Below are positions 33,023 through 41,898 of a stretch of DNA of 64,000 nucleotides, piece after piece. Origin of the DNA: an uncultured Eubacterium sp. Its GTDB lineage: Bacteria > Bacillota > Clostridia > Lachnospirales > Lachnospiraceae. The DNA lies in NCBI GenBank assembly GCA_910584875.1, contig CAJUDA010000011.1, positions 36,672-100,671 of the forward strand, read 5' to 3'. A program made the position numbers and the translations under genes. The notes below the pieces were generated by a model. That model was not told the origin of the DNA and searched no databases. It saw only the letters and a list, made by a program, of their open reading frames with translations. The stretch's first letter is position 1. Every line of letters starts with the position of its first letter.

Positions 33023-34222
33023 CTATTTGTTCTGTGTTAATGCCACGGTCTCTCTGGCGATCGCCAGTTCCTCATTGGTAGGGATCACAGCAACCGTCAC
33101 TTTGGATTCGGGCGTTGATATGATCTTTTCTTCCCCCCGTACCTTATTTGCCTCCGGATCCAGTGTGATGCCCATATATCCAAAATGCTCCAGCACTTTT
33201 CTGCGGACGATAGATGTATTTTCACCAATTCCCGCTGTAAATGCAATCGCATCCACACCATTCATTGCCGCGATATAGGATCCAATATATTTCGCAGTGC
33301 GGTAACTGAACACATCAATTGCCAGCTCCGCCTTCCTGTTCCCCTCGTCTGCTGCTGCTTCCAGATCCCGGAAATCACTGGACAGACCACCCGATATACC
33401 ATAAACACCGGACTCTTTGTTCAGGATCACCATAACCTCTTCCAGCGATTTGTCCAGACTATGTGCCAGATATTCCACAACGGTCGGATCCACATCCCCG
33501 CAGCGGGTTCCCATCACAAGTCCCTCCATCGGCGTCATACCCATACTGGTATCCATAACCTTTCCATTCTTAACCGCAGAAATACTTGCCCCGTTACCCA
33601 GATGGCAGACGATCACTTTTGAATTTTCCGGATCAAGCTTCAGCATCTCCACCGCACGTTTTGACACAAAACTGTGACTGGTTCCATGGAACCCATAACG
33701 GCGTACCTTATATTTTTCATAATATTCATAAGGAAGACCATACATAAATGCCTTCGGGTCCATCGTCTGGTGGAATGCCGTATCAAACACTCCGACATTC
33801 GGCACACCCGGCATGATCGCCTGGCAGGCACGGACACCGATCAGATTCGCAGGATTGTGCAGCGGTGCCAGAGGATTGCATTCCTCTACCCCGGCGATCA
33901 CTTCATCATCAATAACAACGGATGAAGTAAATTTCTCTCCGCCATGTACAAGCCGGTGACCGACAGCATCAATCTCTTTCAGATCACGGATCACACCATA
34001 TTCGCGATTCACCAGTGCATCCAGTACCATACGGATCGCCACTTCATGATCCGGCATATCCTTATTGATGACAACCTTTTCACCGCCCACTGGCGTATGG
34101 TTCAGCCTTCCATCAATCCCGATCCTCTCGCAAAGCCCTACGGCAAGCACTTCTTCCGTTTCTGAATCAATCAGCTGGTATTTTAAAGATGAACTGCCAC
34201 AATTAATCACTAATACTTTCAT
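33023..34222 (-). CDS. ackA: Acetate kinase
   Basis: A 399-residue ASKHA-fold kinase that interconverts acetyl phosphate plus ADP with acetate plus ATP. Start MKVLVINCGSSSLKYQLID. Signatures are VGHRLVHGGEKFTSSV, RYGFHGTSHSFVSKRA, VCHLGNGASISAV and AFTAGIGENTSIVR. The usual partner pta is not adjacent. It provides ATP from acetyl-CoA-derived acetyl phosphate and sets the acetate pool that the butyryl-CoA:acetate CoA-transferase uses. Its promoter (34290-34318) is near consensus. Confidence 0.97.
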   Translation of the reverse strand: MKVLVINCGSSSLKYQLIDSETEEVLAVGLCERIGIDGRLNHTPVGGEKVVINKDMPDHEVAIRMVLDALVNREYGVIRDLKEIDAVGHRLVHGGEKFTSSVVIDDEVIAGVEECNPLAPLHNPANLIGVRACQAIMPGVPNVGVFDTAFHQTMDPKAFMYGLPYEYYEKYKVRRYGFHGTSHSFVSKRAVEMLKLDPENSKVIVCHLGNGASISAVKNGKVMDTSMGMTPMEGLVMGTRCGDVDPTVVEYLAHSLDKSLEEVMVILNKESGVYGISGGLSSDFRDLEAAADEGNRKAELAIDVFSYRTAKYIGSYIAAMNGVDAIAFTAGIGENTSIVRRKVLEHFGYMGITLDPEANKVRGEEKIISTPESKVTVAVIPTNEELAIARETVALTQNK

Positions 34223-34289
34223 TTCCTCGTCTCCTTCTCGTACCCGTATGGCACATTTTTACTAAAATATGGTATCTCAACCGCCTTTT

Positions 34290-34318
34290 ATTATACCCCT
34301 GCACCCCGCAGAATGCAA
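34290..34318 (-). promoter_or_regulatory. Sigma-A-type promoter of ackA
   Basis: On the minus strand, TTGCAT (34313-34318), 17-bp spacer, TATAAT (34290-34295). A leader of about 60 nt follows. Confidence 0.82.
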
Positions 34319-34327
34319 GTGTATGTT

Positions 34328-35230
34328 TCATCCTCTCCCGGTATTATCCCTGATGTACTGCAGCTCCGGATTTTTGACATTTACCTTCATTCCCGCTGAT
34401 ATAGACTCTACAATAAAGGCATTGCCCCCAATGGTCACGCCGTCTCCGATCACTGTCTCTCCCCCCAGCACGGATGTCCCGGAATATATCGTCACATGAT
34501 TCCCGATCGTAGGGTGACGTTTTTCTCCTTTGAGCAGCTGCCCCCGTTTCGTGGACAGTGCCCCCAGGGTAACTCCCTGATAGATTTTGACATGTTCTCC
34601 GATCTCCGTTGTCTCACCGATGACAATCCCCGTCCCGTGATCAATACAGAAATACCTGCCGATCTCTGCTCCCGGATTGATATCGATCCCGGTCAGGCTG
34701 TGTACATATTCTGTCATGATCCGCGGGATCTGTGGTACGCCAAGCAGTACCAGCTCATGGGCGATGCGGTAAACCGTGATGGCATGGATGCCGGGATAAG
34801 AAAATATGATCTCATCCGTACTGTATGCCGCCGGGTCACCGTCAAAGGCTGCCTGTACATCCGTCACAAGAAATTCCCGTATCTTCGGTATGCTCTCCAG
34901 GAATTTTTCCACGATACCATCTGCTTCGGAGGCATGACCGGATCTCGGGCAGAAATCACAGTCATCTGCCGTCCCCAGTGCCCTCGCCACCTGCTTTTTC
35001 AAATGGTACTGAATGAATTCTATGCGCTCGCCTACGAGGTACTTTACATATTCACTTCGCACCCTGTTTTTATCAAAATAACCGGGAAATAATACTTTGC
35101 GGAGTTCCTCGATGATCTCAATAATGATTTCTTTATTGATTGTATTTTCTTCATCGATCCGCACGGTCATCGTATGCTCCCGGTAACTCTCAAGAATATC
35201 CTCTATGACCTGTTCTGTTTTCTCCCCCAT
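34328..35230 (-). CDS. epsC: Serine O-acetyltransferase
   Basis: A 300-residue member of the long (EpsC-type) serine acetyltransferases; makes O-acetylserine for cysteine synthesis. A helical N-terminal domain of about 160 residues is followed by the left-handed beta-helix: YVHSLTGIDINPGAEIGRYF, the catalytic His segment DHGTGIVIGETTEIGE, and VKIYQGVTLGALSTKRG with a loop before HPTIGNHVTIYSG. A CDFCPRSG pair of cysteines lies near residue 92. It sits 24 bases after the DegV gene and follows it in the same transcript. No cysK is adjacent. The cysE name would also be acceptable. Confidence 0.9.
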   Translation of the reverse strand: MGEKTEQVIEDILESYREHTMTVRIDEENTINKEIIIEIIEELRKVLFPGYFDKNRVRSEYVKYLVGERIEFIQYHLKKQVARALGTADDCDFCPRSGHASEADGIVEKFLESIPKIREFLVTDVQAAFDGDPAAYSTDEIIFSYPGIHAITVYRIAHELVLLGVPQIPRIMTEYVHSLTGIDINPGAEIGRYFCIDHGTGIVIGETTEIGEHVKIYQGVTLGALSTKRGQLLKGEKRHPTIGNHVTIYSGTSVLGGETVIGDGVTIGGNAFIVESISAGMKVNVKNPELQYIRDNTGRG

Positions 35231-35254
35231 GAATCCAAGATTCTCCTTTCCTTT

Positions 35255-36136
35255 TTAACGGTGCATCCCCATATAGACAACCCCCACTGTCCCCGGCCCG
35301 GAATGGGATCCCAGGACCGGTTCGAGCATCTGGATCTGTATGTCCTTTACCGGTATGCCCTGGCGTATCCTGTCCGCCAGATATTCTGCGTCTTCCCGGC
35401 AATCTCCATGTACAATATAGATCGTCTGTTGTTCTGGATGGGAGATGGTATCCGCTGTCTGTCCGGCAAGCATATCAAGAGACTTTTTGCGTCCCCTTGC
35501 CCGTCCGCCAGAGACAAGTTTCCCCTCCTCGTCCATCCTCAATATCGGTTTTACTTTCAGAGCGGAACCAAGCAGCGCTGCCGCCGTACCGATCCTCCCC
35601 CCTCTTTTGAGATAGAACAGATCCTCTACCGTAAATTCATGGCAAACCCGGACACAGTTTTGTTCCAGCCATGCTGCCGTCTCCCGGATCGAACATCCCT
35701 CTTCCCTCAACCGGGCGGCATGCTGTACTAAAAGCCCCTCTCCTACCGAGGCAGACAGACTGTCAATGACAAAGATCTGACGGTCAGGATAGGTTTCCCC
35801 CAGCTCCGTCAGGGTAAAACGCACAACCTGGCAGGTGCCGGATAAAGCAGATGAGAGTCCCACATACAAAAGATCTTTTCCTGCTTTCAGCAATTCCTCC
35901 GCGATCTGCTCTGTCTCTTCCCCATTTACCAGAGATGTTTTGATCTCCTTCTGGTTCCGCATCATATCATATACAGGCGCTGCCGGAACCTCTCTGTCTC
36001 TCTCATACCCTTTGTACTCCACACCATCCACGGTATACGTCAGGGGAAGGACCGCCAGTCCGAACTGATCTATGACCTGCTTTGACAGGTTCGCAGCCGA
36101 ATCTGTCATAATTGCAAAATCCCATTGATTTCCCAT
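35255..36136 (-). CDS. DegV family fatty-acid-binding protein
   Basis: A 293-residue DegV protein: FAIMTDSAANLSKQVIDQFGL and VLPLTYTVDGVEYKGY at the start, KTSLVNGEETEQIAEELLKAG, LSSALSGTCQVVRF, and VIDSLSASVGEGLLV, which with conserved Ser/Thr residues forms the fatty-acid pocket. The RGGRIGTAAALLGSALKVKPIL motif is typical. These proteins bind fatty acids and can deliver them to fatty-acid kinase; the physiological role of this copy is unknown. First gene of a unit with epsC, divergent from the ylbJ-like gene across 79 bases. Confidence 0.93.
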   Translation of the reverse strand: MGNQWDFAIMTDSAANLSKQVIDQFGLAVLPLTYTVDGVEYKGYERDREVPAAPVYDMMRNQKEIKTSLVNGEETEQIAEELLKAGKDLLYVGLSSALSGTCQVVRFTLTELGETYPDRQIFVIDSLSASVGEGLLVQHAARLREEGCSIRETAAWLEQNCVRVCHEFTVEDLFYLKRGGRIGTAAALLGSALKVKPILRMDEEGKLVSGGRARGRKKSLDMLAGQTADTISHPEQQTIYIVHGDCREDAEYLADRIRQGIPVKDIQIQMLEPVLGSHSGPGTVGVVYMGMHR

Positions 36137-36215
36137 ACATTTCTCTCCCTGCTCAAAAATTTTACCACAGAAAACTTCTATTTGTCTATCGGATCAACAT
36201 AAAATTATAAAAAAA

Positions 36216-37142
36216 GTGAATTTGACTATGATAATACTCTCGATTCTCTTCTTATGCCTTTTATTATTCTGCCCCGGCATCGCTCTTGCCGGAAGCAAAT
36301 ATGGAGCCACTCTGTGGCTTACGCAGCTCCTTCCTACCCTGCTTCCCTTTTTTATCGCCATACGGTTATTTGACTCCTGTCTTCCCCAGATTTCAAACCG
36401 CCGTATTTTTCTCCTTACCGGTATCTTATGCGGCTACCCGGCAGGCGCTACCCTTGTGATGAACCAATACGACAAGGGACTGATCTCCCGCAGACAGGCA
36501 TACTTTTATCTCGGCTTCGTCAATAATCCCAGTCCCATGTTTGTCCTGGTATTCTGTGGAACAACAATACTGGGCGCCGGTTCCCGGGAAGCCCTGATAT
36601 TATTCAGCGTTCTGATCCTTGTCTCACTTTCAGGCAGCCTGCTCTTTTCTGTCAGCACCCATACCCTGCCCCGTCCCCTCCGCCAGTATCTCTCTTTCCG
36701 CAAACCATGCCCGGCGACAGTAGATATCGCAAAAGGCAGTGATTTTCAAGAGTCCTTCAGCAGCCGTCTTGACCACATCATCCTGGACAGCTTCATCCTT
36801 CTGGTGAAAATCGGTGGCTATGTCATTATCTTTTCCATTTTGGGACAATTTATGAGTCAGTTTCCCGGCACTTCTTCTGCCAGCCGGATCCTGTGCTCTG
36901 GTGTACTGGAGATCACCAGCGGTGTCTCTTATCTGCAGACAGCTCCTTTATCCCTGCACGCAAAAAAAGCCCTGATGCTGGCAATCCTGTCTTTTGGCGG
37001 CTTATCTGCGGCCGCTCAGACAAACAGTATTCTTGCCCGCTCAGAGCTTTCCATATTTCCCTATCTGATCATCAAGGCTGGAAACGGCATCCTTGCCTGG
37101 TGGCTGATGCAGCATTTCCTGCCATTATTTCATATCCTTTAA
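36216..37142 (+). CDS. YlbJ-like integral membrane protein
   Basis: A 308-residue membrane protein with about eight hydrophobic segments. The GILCGYPAGATLVMNQYDKGLISR and FVNNPSPMFVLVF motifs are those of the YlbJ/nucleoside-recognition (Gate) family. YlbJ is a sporulation membrane protein in Bacillus; this copy is shorter, so it may be a relative rather than the orthologue. Starts at GTG 36216 or ATG 36228; neither has a clear ribosome site. It runs against the coiled-coil protein gene, and the two 3' ends overlap by 18 bases. This neighbourhood (rsmD, coiled-coil protein, ylbJ, ackA, rpmF) is typical of Lachnospiraceae apart from the missing coaD. Confidence 0.8.
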   Translation: MNLTMIILSILFLCLLLFCPGIALAGSKYGATLWLTQLLPTLLPFFIAIRLFDSCLPQISNRRIFLLTGILCGYPAGATLVMNQYDKGLISRRQAYFYLGFVNNPSPMFVLVFCGTTILGAGSREALILFSVLILVSLSGSLLFSVSTHTLPRPLRQYLSFRKPCPATVDIAKGSDFQESFSSRLDHIILDSFILLVKIGGYVIIFSILGQFMSQFPGTSSASRILCSGVLEITSGVSYLQTAPLSLHAKKALMLAILSFGGLSAAAQTNSILARSELSIFPYLIIKAGNGILAWWLMQHFLPLFHIL

Positions 37143-37823
37143 AAAGGCGTCCTCCGGCACATAAAAATTTTCTTTTCCCGTTTCTTCCTGGGAAATATTC
37201 TGTTCTGCTGTCTCTGGCTGATCCGCTGCCGCCGCCTCATTTTCCGCCGCCTGCTGCTTTTTCAGATATTTTTCCGGTTCAAGCTGCGACATCAGCTCTT
37301 CCCGGTTACTGCGCATCACCTGTATGCTGTTTTTGAGGGCGCTTGTCAGCATACGGTATTTATTATCTGTCTCGCGCAGGGATTCCTCCACATGCTGCTG
37401 TGCCTCGGCAAGAAGATCGTTTGTATAGGCAAGGGAGGCGCGGCGCATCTGTTCGCTCTCCTCCTGTGCTGCATTGACAAGGCGTTTCGCCTCCTCTGTC
37501 GCCTGCTTCATGATCTCCTCCGCACGCTGGTACGCTGTCTGTACGATCTCGTTCTGATCCAGAAGCTGTGCCGTCTGCTGCTGTGCCTGCGTCAGCATAT
37601 CTTCGGCGCGCTGCTGCGCCTCATTCAGGATACCTTCACGGTTATTAATGATCTTCTGATACCGCTTGATCTCCTCCGGCGCACACAGTCTCAGCTCGTC
37701 CAGCAGGTCATAGAGCTCCCCCCGCTCTACCACAACTTTGTTTGGATACAGCTTTGACGGCTTGCAGTCCTCCACATAATTATAAATTTCATCAATTGCC
37801 TGTTCAATCCTGGATGGGTTCAT
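37125..37823 (-). CDS. DivIVA-like/V-ATPase subunit H-like coiled-coil protein
   Basis: A 232-residue cytoplasmic protein, a long coiled coil from about residue 55 to 180 rich in Gln, Ala and Glu (ILNEAQQRAEDMLTQAQQQ). The N-terminus MNPSRIEQAIDEIYNYVEDCK contains the conserved segment of clostridial proteins annotated as ATPase or vacuolar-type H+-ATPase subunit H. The fold suggests DivIVA/GpsB-like behaviour but the membrane-binding Phe/Arg motif is not evident. The C-terminus is acidic and low complexity. It follows rsmD by 27 bases in the same transcript. Function unknown. Confidence 0.75.
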   Translation of the reverse strand: MNPSRIEQAIDEIYNYVEDCKPSKLYPNKVVVERGELYDLLDELRLCAPEEIKRYQKIINNREGILNEAQQRAEDMLTQAQQQTAQLLDQNEIVQTAYQRAEEIMKQATEEAKRLVNAAQEESEQMRRASLAYTNDLLAEAQQHVEESLRETDNKYRMLTSALKNSIQVMRSNREELMSQLEPEKYLKKQQAAENEAAAADQPETAEQNISQEETGKENFYVPEDAFLKDMK

Positions 37824-37850
37824 CTCACACTCTCCTTTACATTATCAAAC

Positions 37851-38405
37851 TTATCTCACCCGTAGAAATACATGCTGGTTTGTCTTGTATTCCTTTATTT
37901 TGATTATTTCATATCGTTCCTCATCGATATAATCCGGCGATGTCTCCAGAGAAGACTCGATGATCACCATCGTTCCCGGTCTCACGATCCGGGAGTCTGC
38001 CAGAAGCTGTAAAATCTTTGGCTCAAATTCTTTCTGATAGGGAGGATCCGCATAGATGATATCGAAGACCTGTCCCATCTGTCCCAGTTTGGAAATCCCA
38101 TAAGTGACTTCCACCGGCAACACCACCGCCTGGTCCTGCAACCTTGTCTTCGCAAGATTTGCCCGGATACACCGCAGCGGCTCCCTGCCAAATTCAACAA
38201 AGTAAGCCTTCTCAGCACCGCGGCTCAACGCCTCGATCCCAATCCCCCCGCTGCCGCTGAAGAGATCCAGAAACACACTGCCTGGGACTTCCGTCTGTAT
38301 CATACTGAATAATGTTTCCTTGATCCGGTCGGTAGTCGGACGCGTATCGCGTCCTTCCGGCGTCACAAGCGGAAGTCTCCGTGCCTTTCCTGCGATCACT
38401 CTCAT
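37851..38405 (-). CDS. rsmD: 16S rRNA (guanine(966)-N(2))-methyltransferase RsmD
   Basis: A 184-residue SAM-dependent methyltransferase. MRVIAGKARRLPLVTPEGRDTRPTTDRIKE is the family N-terminus, DLFSGSGGIGIEALSRGA binds SAM, and DIIYADPPY is the catalytic (D/N)PPY motif. It methylates G966 of 16S rRNA during 30S assembly. It has its own near-consensus promoter (38435-38463) downstream of recG. coaD, usually its next neighbour in Firmicutes, is absent here. Confidence 0.95.
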   Translation of the reverse strand: MRVIAGKARRLPLVTPEGRDTRPTTDRIKETLFSMIQTEVPGSVFLDLFSGSGGIGIEALSRGAEKAYFVEFGREPLRCIRANLAKTRLQDQAVVLPVEVTYGISKLGQMGQVFDIIYADPPYQKEFEPKILQLLADSRIVRPGTMVIIESSLETSPDYIDEERYEIIKIKEYKTNQHVFLRVR

Positions 38406-38434
38406 ATTCTGTCCTCCATGCCATAGCTATTTCT

Positions 38435-38463
38435 ATTGTATATGATAGACGGTATTTTTTCAA
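38435..38463 (-). promoter_or_regulatory. Promoter of rsmD
   Basis: On the minus strand, TTGAAA (38458-38463), 17-bp spacer, TACAAT (38435-38440). A small GGAGC/GCTCC hairpin lies just after the recG stop, before this promoter. Confidence 0.7.
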
Positions 38464-38497
38464 GTGTCAGTTTTGCGGGAGCAGGGCAATCGCTCCT

Positions 38498-40534
38498 TTA
38501 CAGTGTTACCTGCCCGAGATACTGCTCCACCCGGTCCTTCAGACGGTGATTTTTCTTATAGAGAAGGACGATCTCATCCTCGGTAAACCGTTTTGCTTCC
38601 TCTCCCGCCTGCCGCAGGACCGCCGCATCCTCAAAGATATCCGCCAGGGCAAAAAGCTGGTCTCCGCTCTGGCGGATACCAAAGAGATCCCCCTGTCCCC
38701 TGAGTTTCAGATCTTCTTCCGCAATATAAAATCCATCGTTGGAACCGGCAAGCACCGAAAGCCGTTCTTTTGCCTCCTTTGACTCCTGACCTGTCATCAG
38801 GATGCAATAGGACTGGGCGCTGCCGCGTCCCACCCGCCCCCGCAGCTGATGCAGCTGCGCCAGACCGAAGCGTTCGGCATTCTCAATCATGATCACCGTG
38901 GAATTGGGTACATCGATCCCCACCTCGATCACGGTGGTGGAGACGAGGATATCCGTCCCGCCAGCGGCAAACTGCTCCATGATCTCATCCTTTTGTGCCG
39001 GCTTCATCTTTCCGTGCAGTCCTTCGATCTGCACCGAAGGCGGAAAAATTTCCCTCAGCTCTTCTGTATAGATCACGACATTTTCAAGGTCGCTCTCCTC
39101 ACGTTCCTCCACCATGGGACAGATGATGTAGATCTGATGTCCCTGCCGGATCTGATCCGCCATAAAACGGTAGGCAGTGGGACGGTAATCCGTATTTACC
39201 ACACAGTTTTTGACCGGAAGCCGGTCAGCCGGCCGCTCATCGATCACCGAAAGATCCATATCTCCATACAGGATCAACGCAAGCGTCCGGGGGATCGGCG
39301 TCGCACTCATCGCAAGTACATGGGGTTCCTGTCCTTTCTGGCAGAGACTCTCCCTCTGCCGGACGCCAAAACGGTGCTGTTCGTCTGTAATGACAAGGGC
39401 AAGTCTGGCAAATGTCACACTATCCTGGATAATGGCATGGGTCCCCACTACAATATCCCATTCCCCTGACGCCGTCTTTTCCCTTGCCTCCTTCTTTTCT
39501 TTCGCTGTCAGGGAGCCGGTCAGAAGCCCAATCCGTACCCCTCTCCCGCCAAGAAGTCCGCACAGGCTCTTATAATGCTGGCTGGCAAGGACTTCGGTCG
39601 GCACCATAAACGCCCCCTGTCCTCCGTTCAATACGGTCTGATAGAGCGCAAGCACCGCCACGATCGTCTTACCGGAACCCACATCCCCCTGTACCAGCCG
39701 GTTCATCACATACCCGTCCCCCATGTCGTCAAGGATCTCTTCGTATACGTTTTGCTGCGCCCCGGTCAATGCAAAGGGAAGTTCTTCCAGAAACCGTGCT
39801 GCCTCTTCTCTTCTCTGTATCACATGGGCGCTCCGGCTCCGTCCATTTTTCTTTATGTACGAGAGCGCCAGCTGATAGAGAAACAATTCGTCAAAGACCA
39901 GACGTTTTCTTGCCTCTCTCATCTCCATCCGGTTCGCAGGAAAATGAATCTGGTTCAATGCCTTTTTATAACCGATCAGATTCTGTCTCTTACGCACCTC
40001 AGACGGAAGATATTCCGTCAGGTTTTCTATATCCGCCAGGGCACATTCCAGCGCCTTGGTTATGGCATTATTTGTAATACCAAAGGTCAGGGGATACACC
40101 GGGCGCATTTTCCCGACCTGCCGGTAAAATTCCTGTCTGGTGTAAATCTTTGGCTGGTCAAGGACCAGTCTGCCGTTTTTTCTGGTAACCTTCCCCCTCA
40201 GGATATAATGCGTCCCCATCTTGAGACGGTTCCGTAAAAACGGCATATTAAACCATGTCACCGGGATCGTGCCGGATTCATCCTGCAGCATCACGGTAAG
40301 AATCTTCAGCCGCCCCCGCACTTTCATCTGCGGTCTCGCACTGAGACTGCCCTCCACCGCCGCCGTCTCACCTTCCTCCACAGAGGAGATTGCCTGTATC
40401 GGCTTAAACTCATCATAATCTCTCGGATAGTGTTCCAGCAGATCTGCAATATTGTAAATATTCATTTTATTCAGGCACTGCTGTGCCTTCTCCCCCACAC
40501 CTTTGATCTTCCGCACCGAATCCGTCAGCAGCAT
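38498..40534 (-). CDS. recG: ATP-dependent DNA helicase RecG
   Basis: A 678-residue branched-DNA helicase that remodels stalled replication forks and Holliday junctions. The N-terminal wedge/OB domain spans about 1-240. Helicase motifs include Walker A GDVGSGKTIVAVLAL, TDEQHRFGVRQR in the DExH position, SATPIPRTLALILYGD, STTVIEVGIDVPNSTVMIIE-like motif V, and QLHQLRGRVGRG. The C-terminal TRG region ends the protein. It lies 20 bases downstream of the HipA-like kinase gene with no promoter visible between them, so the accessory gene's promoter may now drive it. Confidence 0.96.
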   Translation of the reverse strand: MLLTDSVRKIKGVGEKAQQCLNKMNIYNIADLLEHYPRDYDEFKPIQAISSVEEGETAAVEGSLSARPQMKVRGRLKILTVMLQDESGTIPVTWFNMPFLRNRLKMGTHYILRGKVTRKNGRLVLDQPKIYTRQEFYRQVGKMRPVYPLTFGITNNAITKALECALADIENLTEYLPSEVRKRQNLIGYKKALNQIHFPANRMEMREARKRLVFDELFLYQLALSYIKKNGRSRSAHVIQRREEAARFLEELPFALTGAQQNVYEEILDDMGDGYVMNRLVQGDVGSGKTIVAVLALYQTVLNGGQGAFMVPTEVLASQHYKSLCGLLGGRGVRIGLLTGSLTAKEKKEAREKTASGEWDIVVGTHAIIQDSVTFARLALVITDEQHRFGVRQRESLCQKGQEPHVLAMSATPIPRTLALILYGDMDLSVIDERPADRLPVKNCVVNTDYRPTAYRFMADQIRQGHQIYIICPMVEEREESDLENVVIYTEELREIFPPSVQIEGLHGKMKPAQKDEIMEQFAAGGTDILVSTTVIEVGIDVPNSTVIMIENAERFGLAQLHQLRGRVGRGSAQSYCILMTGQESKEAKERLSVLAGSNDGFYIAEEDLKLRGQGDLFGIRQSGDQLFALADIFEDAAVLRQAGEEAKRFTEDEIVLLYKKNHRLKDRVEQYLGQVTL

Positions 40535-40553
40535 AATGATCTATCTCCCTTTC

Positions 40554-41648
40554 TTAATTCCCCTTTGACACGGATTTCAACAAGTCCAGCCTTTTACAAA
40601 ACATATCATAAAACTGGGGTAATTCATCAAAACATGTTTTGCTTATTTCTTTCTTCTGATTTAAGCCAATTCTTTCAACAGACTGAATGGCCGCCTCCTT
40701 CTGATTCATATGCTCCCCAAACATAGTCTGGCAGTTGGCGCCTTCTATATCATCATAAGAGTGGAACGCCTGGTTAAAATCCATTAAATCATATAACCTT
40801 ACCGGTTTATTATTGGAATTGCGAACGAATACTCCCCAGTTTCCCCAGTGCCTGTCTGTATTGCCAACAAGATAATCCACAATATTCATCATGTAATAAT
40901 TATGCCTGTCCAGAGATAGAATATATTTTTTGGTATTTCTTCCATGGTTCGCGGCATATACCTCAAATGCTTCCATGGAAACAATAGAGTAATCTTTTGA
41001 TGTGATATTGCTGCTGACACTGACTTTTTCCCCATCAAAATATTCCCGTTCATACAGTACCTGTGAAACATCAAAGCATCTGCTGATCTGACTCGCGAGC
41101 AGTTCCCGTTCTACCGCATCGGAACCACCATCCTTTAGTAGCCGGAAACCATCATGATTTCTCTGCCATGCTTTCGGAAAGCACCCATTGGTCGACAAGT
41201 CTCTCGCCAGATATTCATTTTGCACGGTATACTGCTTTCCCCTTAATGCAATATCAATAAACGTGTTGTCAAGATGATTTTCGTATAAGTTCACATTACG
41301 GAACGAAATCTTTTCCTTTCTGAATTTCACCCAGAAAACATCTGTTAAGGAAGCGCATCGATAGGATAATGCAATTTGGGCTCTTTCTTTATCCGTCACT
41401 GCCTGTAACATCCCTATGCTATTTAAGATCTCTTTTGCATACGTCCGGTCTAGTGTAAGAATTCTTGTTGCACACCAGTAATTGAAATTGGTAATATTAT
41501 TTACTAATGTATCAATATCGTCTGACTCTTCCAAATACAAATTATATGGCATAAATGACTTATAATATATCTTACATTGTCCGGAATCATTAATCCTGGC
41601 AACTCTTCTGTTCATATGCATAATCTCGTACACTTTTTTCTCCGCCAT
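40554..41648 (-). CDS. HipA-like kinase of unknown function
   Basis: A 364-residue protein with a HipA C-terminal-type kinase core: YLVGNTDRHWGNWGVF resembles the catalytic loop (Asp, His and Asn) and RLYDLMDFNQAF the metal-binding DFD-like motif. Residues 1-150 are unlike the standard HipA N-terminal domain. GFRLLKDGGSD may mark the nucleotide-binding region. There is no adjacent intact hipB; a truncated XRE fragment is divergent just upstream. Base composition is visibly more AT-rich than recG beside it, which suggests transfer. It could be a toxin, a defence protein or a house-keeping kinase; I cannot decide. GGAGGTGGCTGA precedes the ATG. Confidence 0.65.
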   Translation of the reverse strand: MAEKKVYEIMHMNRRVARINDSGQCKIYYKSFMPYNLYLEESDDIDTLVNNITNFNYWCATRILTLDRTYAKEILNSIGMLQAVTDKERAQIALSYRCASLTDVFWVKFRKEKISFRNVNLYENHLDNTFIDIALRGKQYTVQNEYLARDLSTNGCFPKAWQRNHDGFRLLKDGGSDAVERELLASQISRCFDVSQVLYEREYFDGEKVSVSSNITSKDYSIVSMEAFEVYAANHGRNTKKYILSLDRHNYYMMNIVDYLVGNTDRHWGNWGVFVRNSNNKPVRLYDLMDFNQAFHSYDDIEGANCQTMFGEHMNQKEAAIQSVERIGLNQKKEISKTCFDELPQFYDMFCKRLDLLKSVSKGN

Positions 41649-41695
41649 TCAGCCACCTCCACCAGGATTTTGCGTTCTGATTTCTTTGCAAAAAT

Positions 41696-41724
41696 ATTAT
41701 AGCATATCCTGAAAATATTAACAA
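41696..41724 (-). promoter_or_regulatory. Promoter of the HipA-like kinase gene
   Basis: On the minus strand, TTGTTA (41719-41724), 17-bp spacer, TATAAT (41696-41701) with an extended TG. It may also be the only promoter before recG. Confidence 0.7.
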
Positions 41725-41736
41725 ATTTTATTTAGG

Positions 41737-41898
41737 ATGCTTTTCTCTACCGAAAACAAAACCAGTTTAGATATGTTAATCAAACTTGCTGGTTATTTTG
41801 ATGTTTCAATTGATTATCTTGTTGGGCGTACAAACGATCCTGTTCTTCATAAAAAAAGGACTGATTTTTCTTCCAGTCCTCTTAACATGATAAAATAG
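41737..41898 (+). pseudogene. C-terminal remnant of an XRE-family regulator
   Basis: A 53-codon frame encodes TSLDMLIKLAGYFDVSIDYL and then VGRTNDP, the last helices of an XRE/Cro helix-turn-helix domain. The first half of the DNA-binding domain is missing and no ribosome site precedes the frame. It probably comes from a HipB-like or phage-like repressor whose 5' part was lost. Confidence 0.75.
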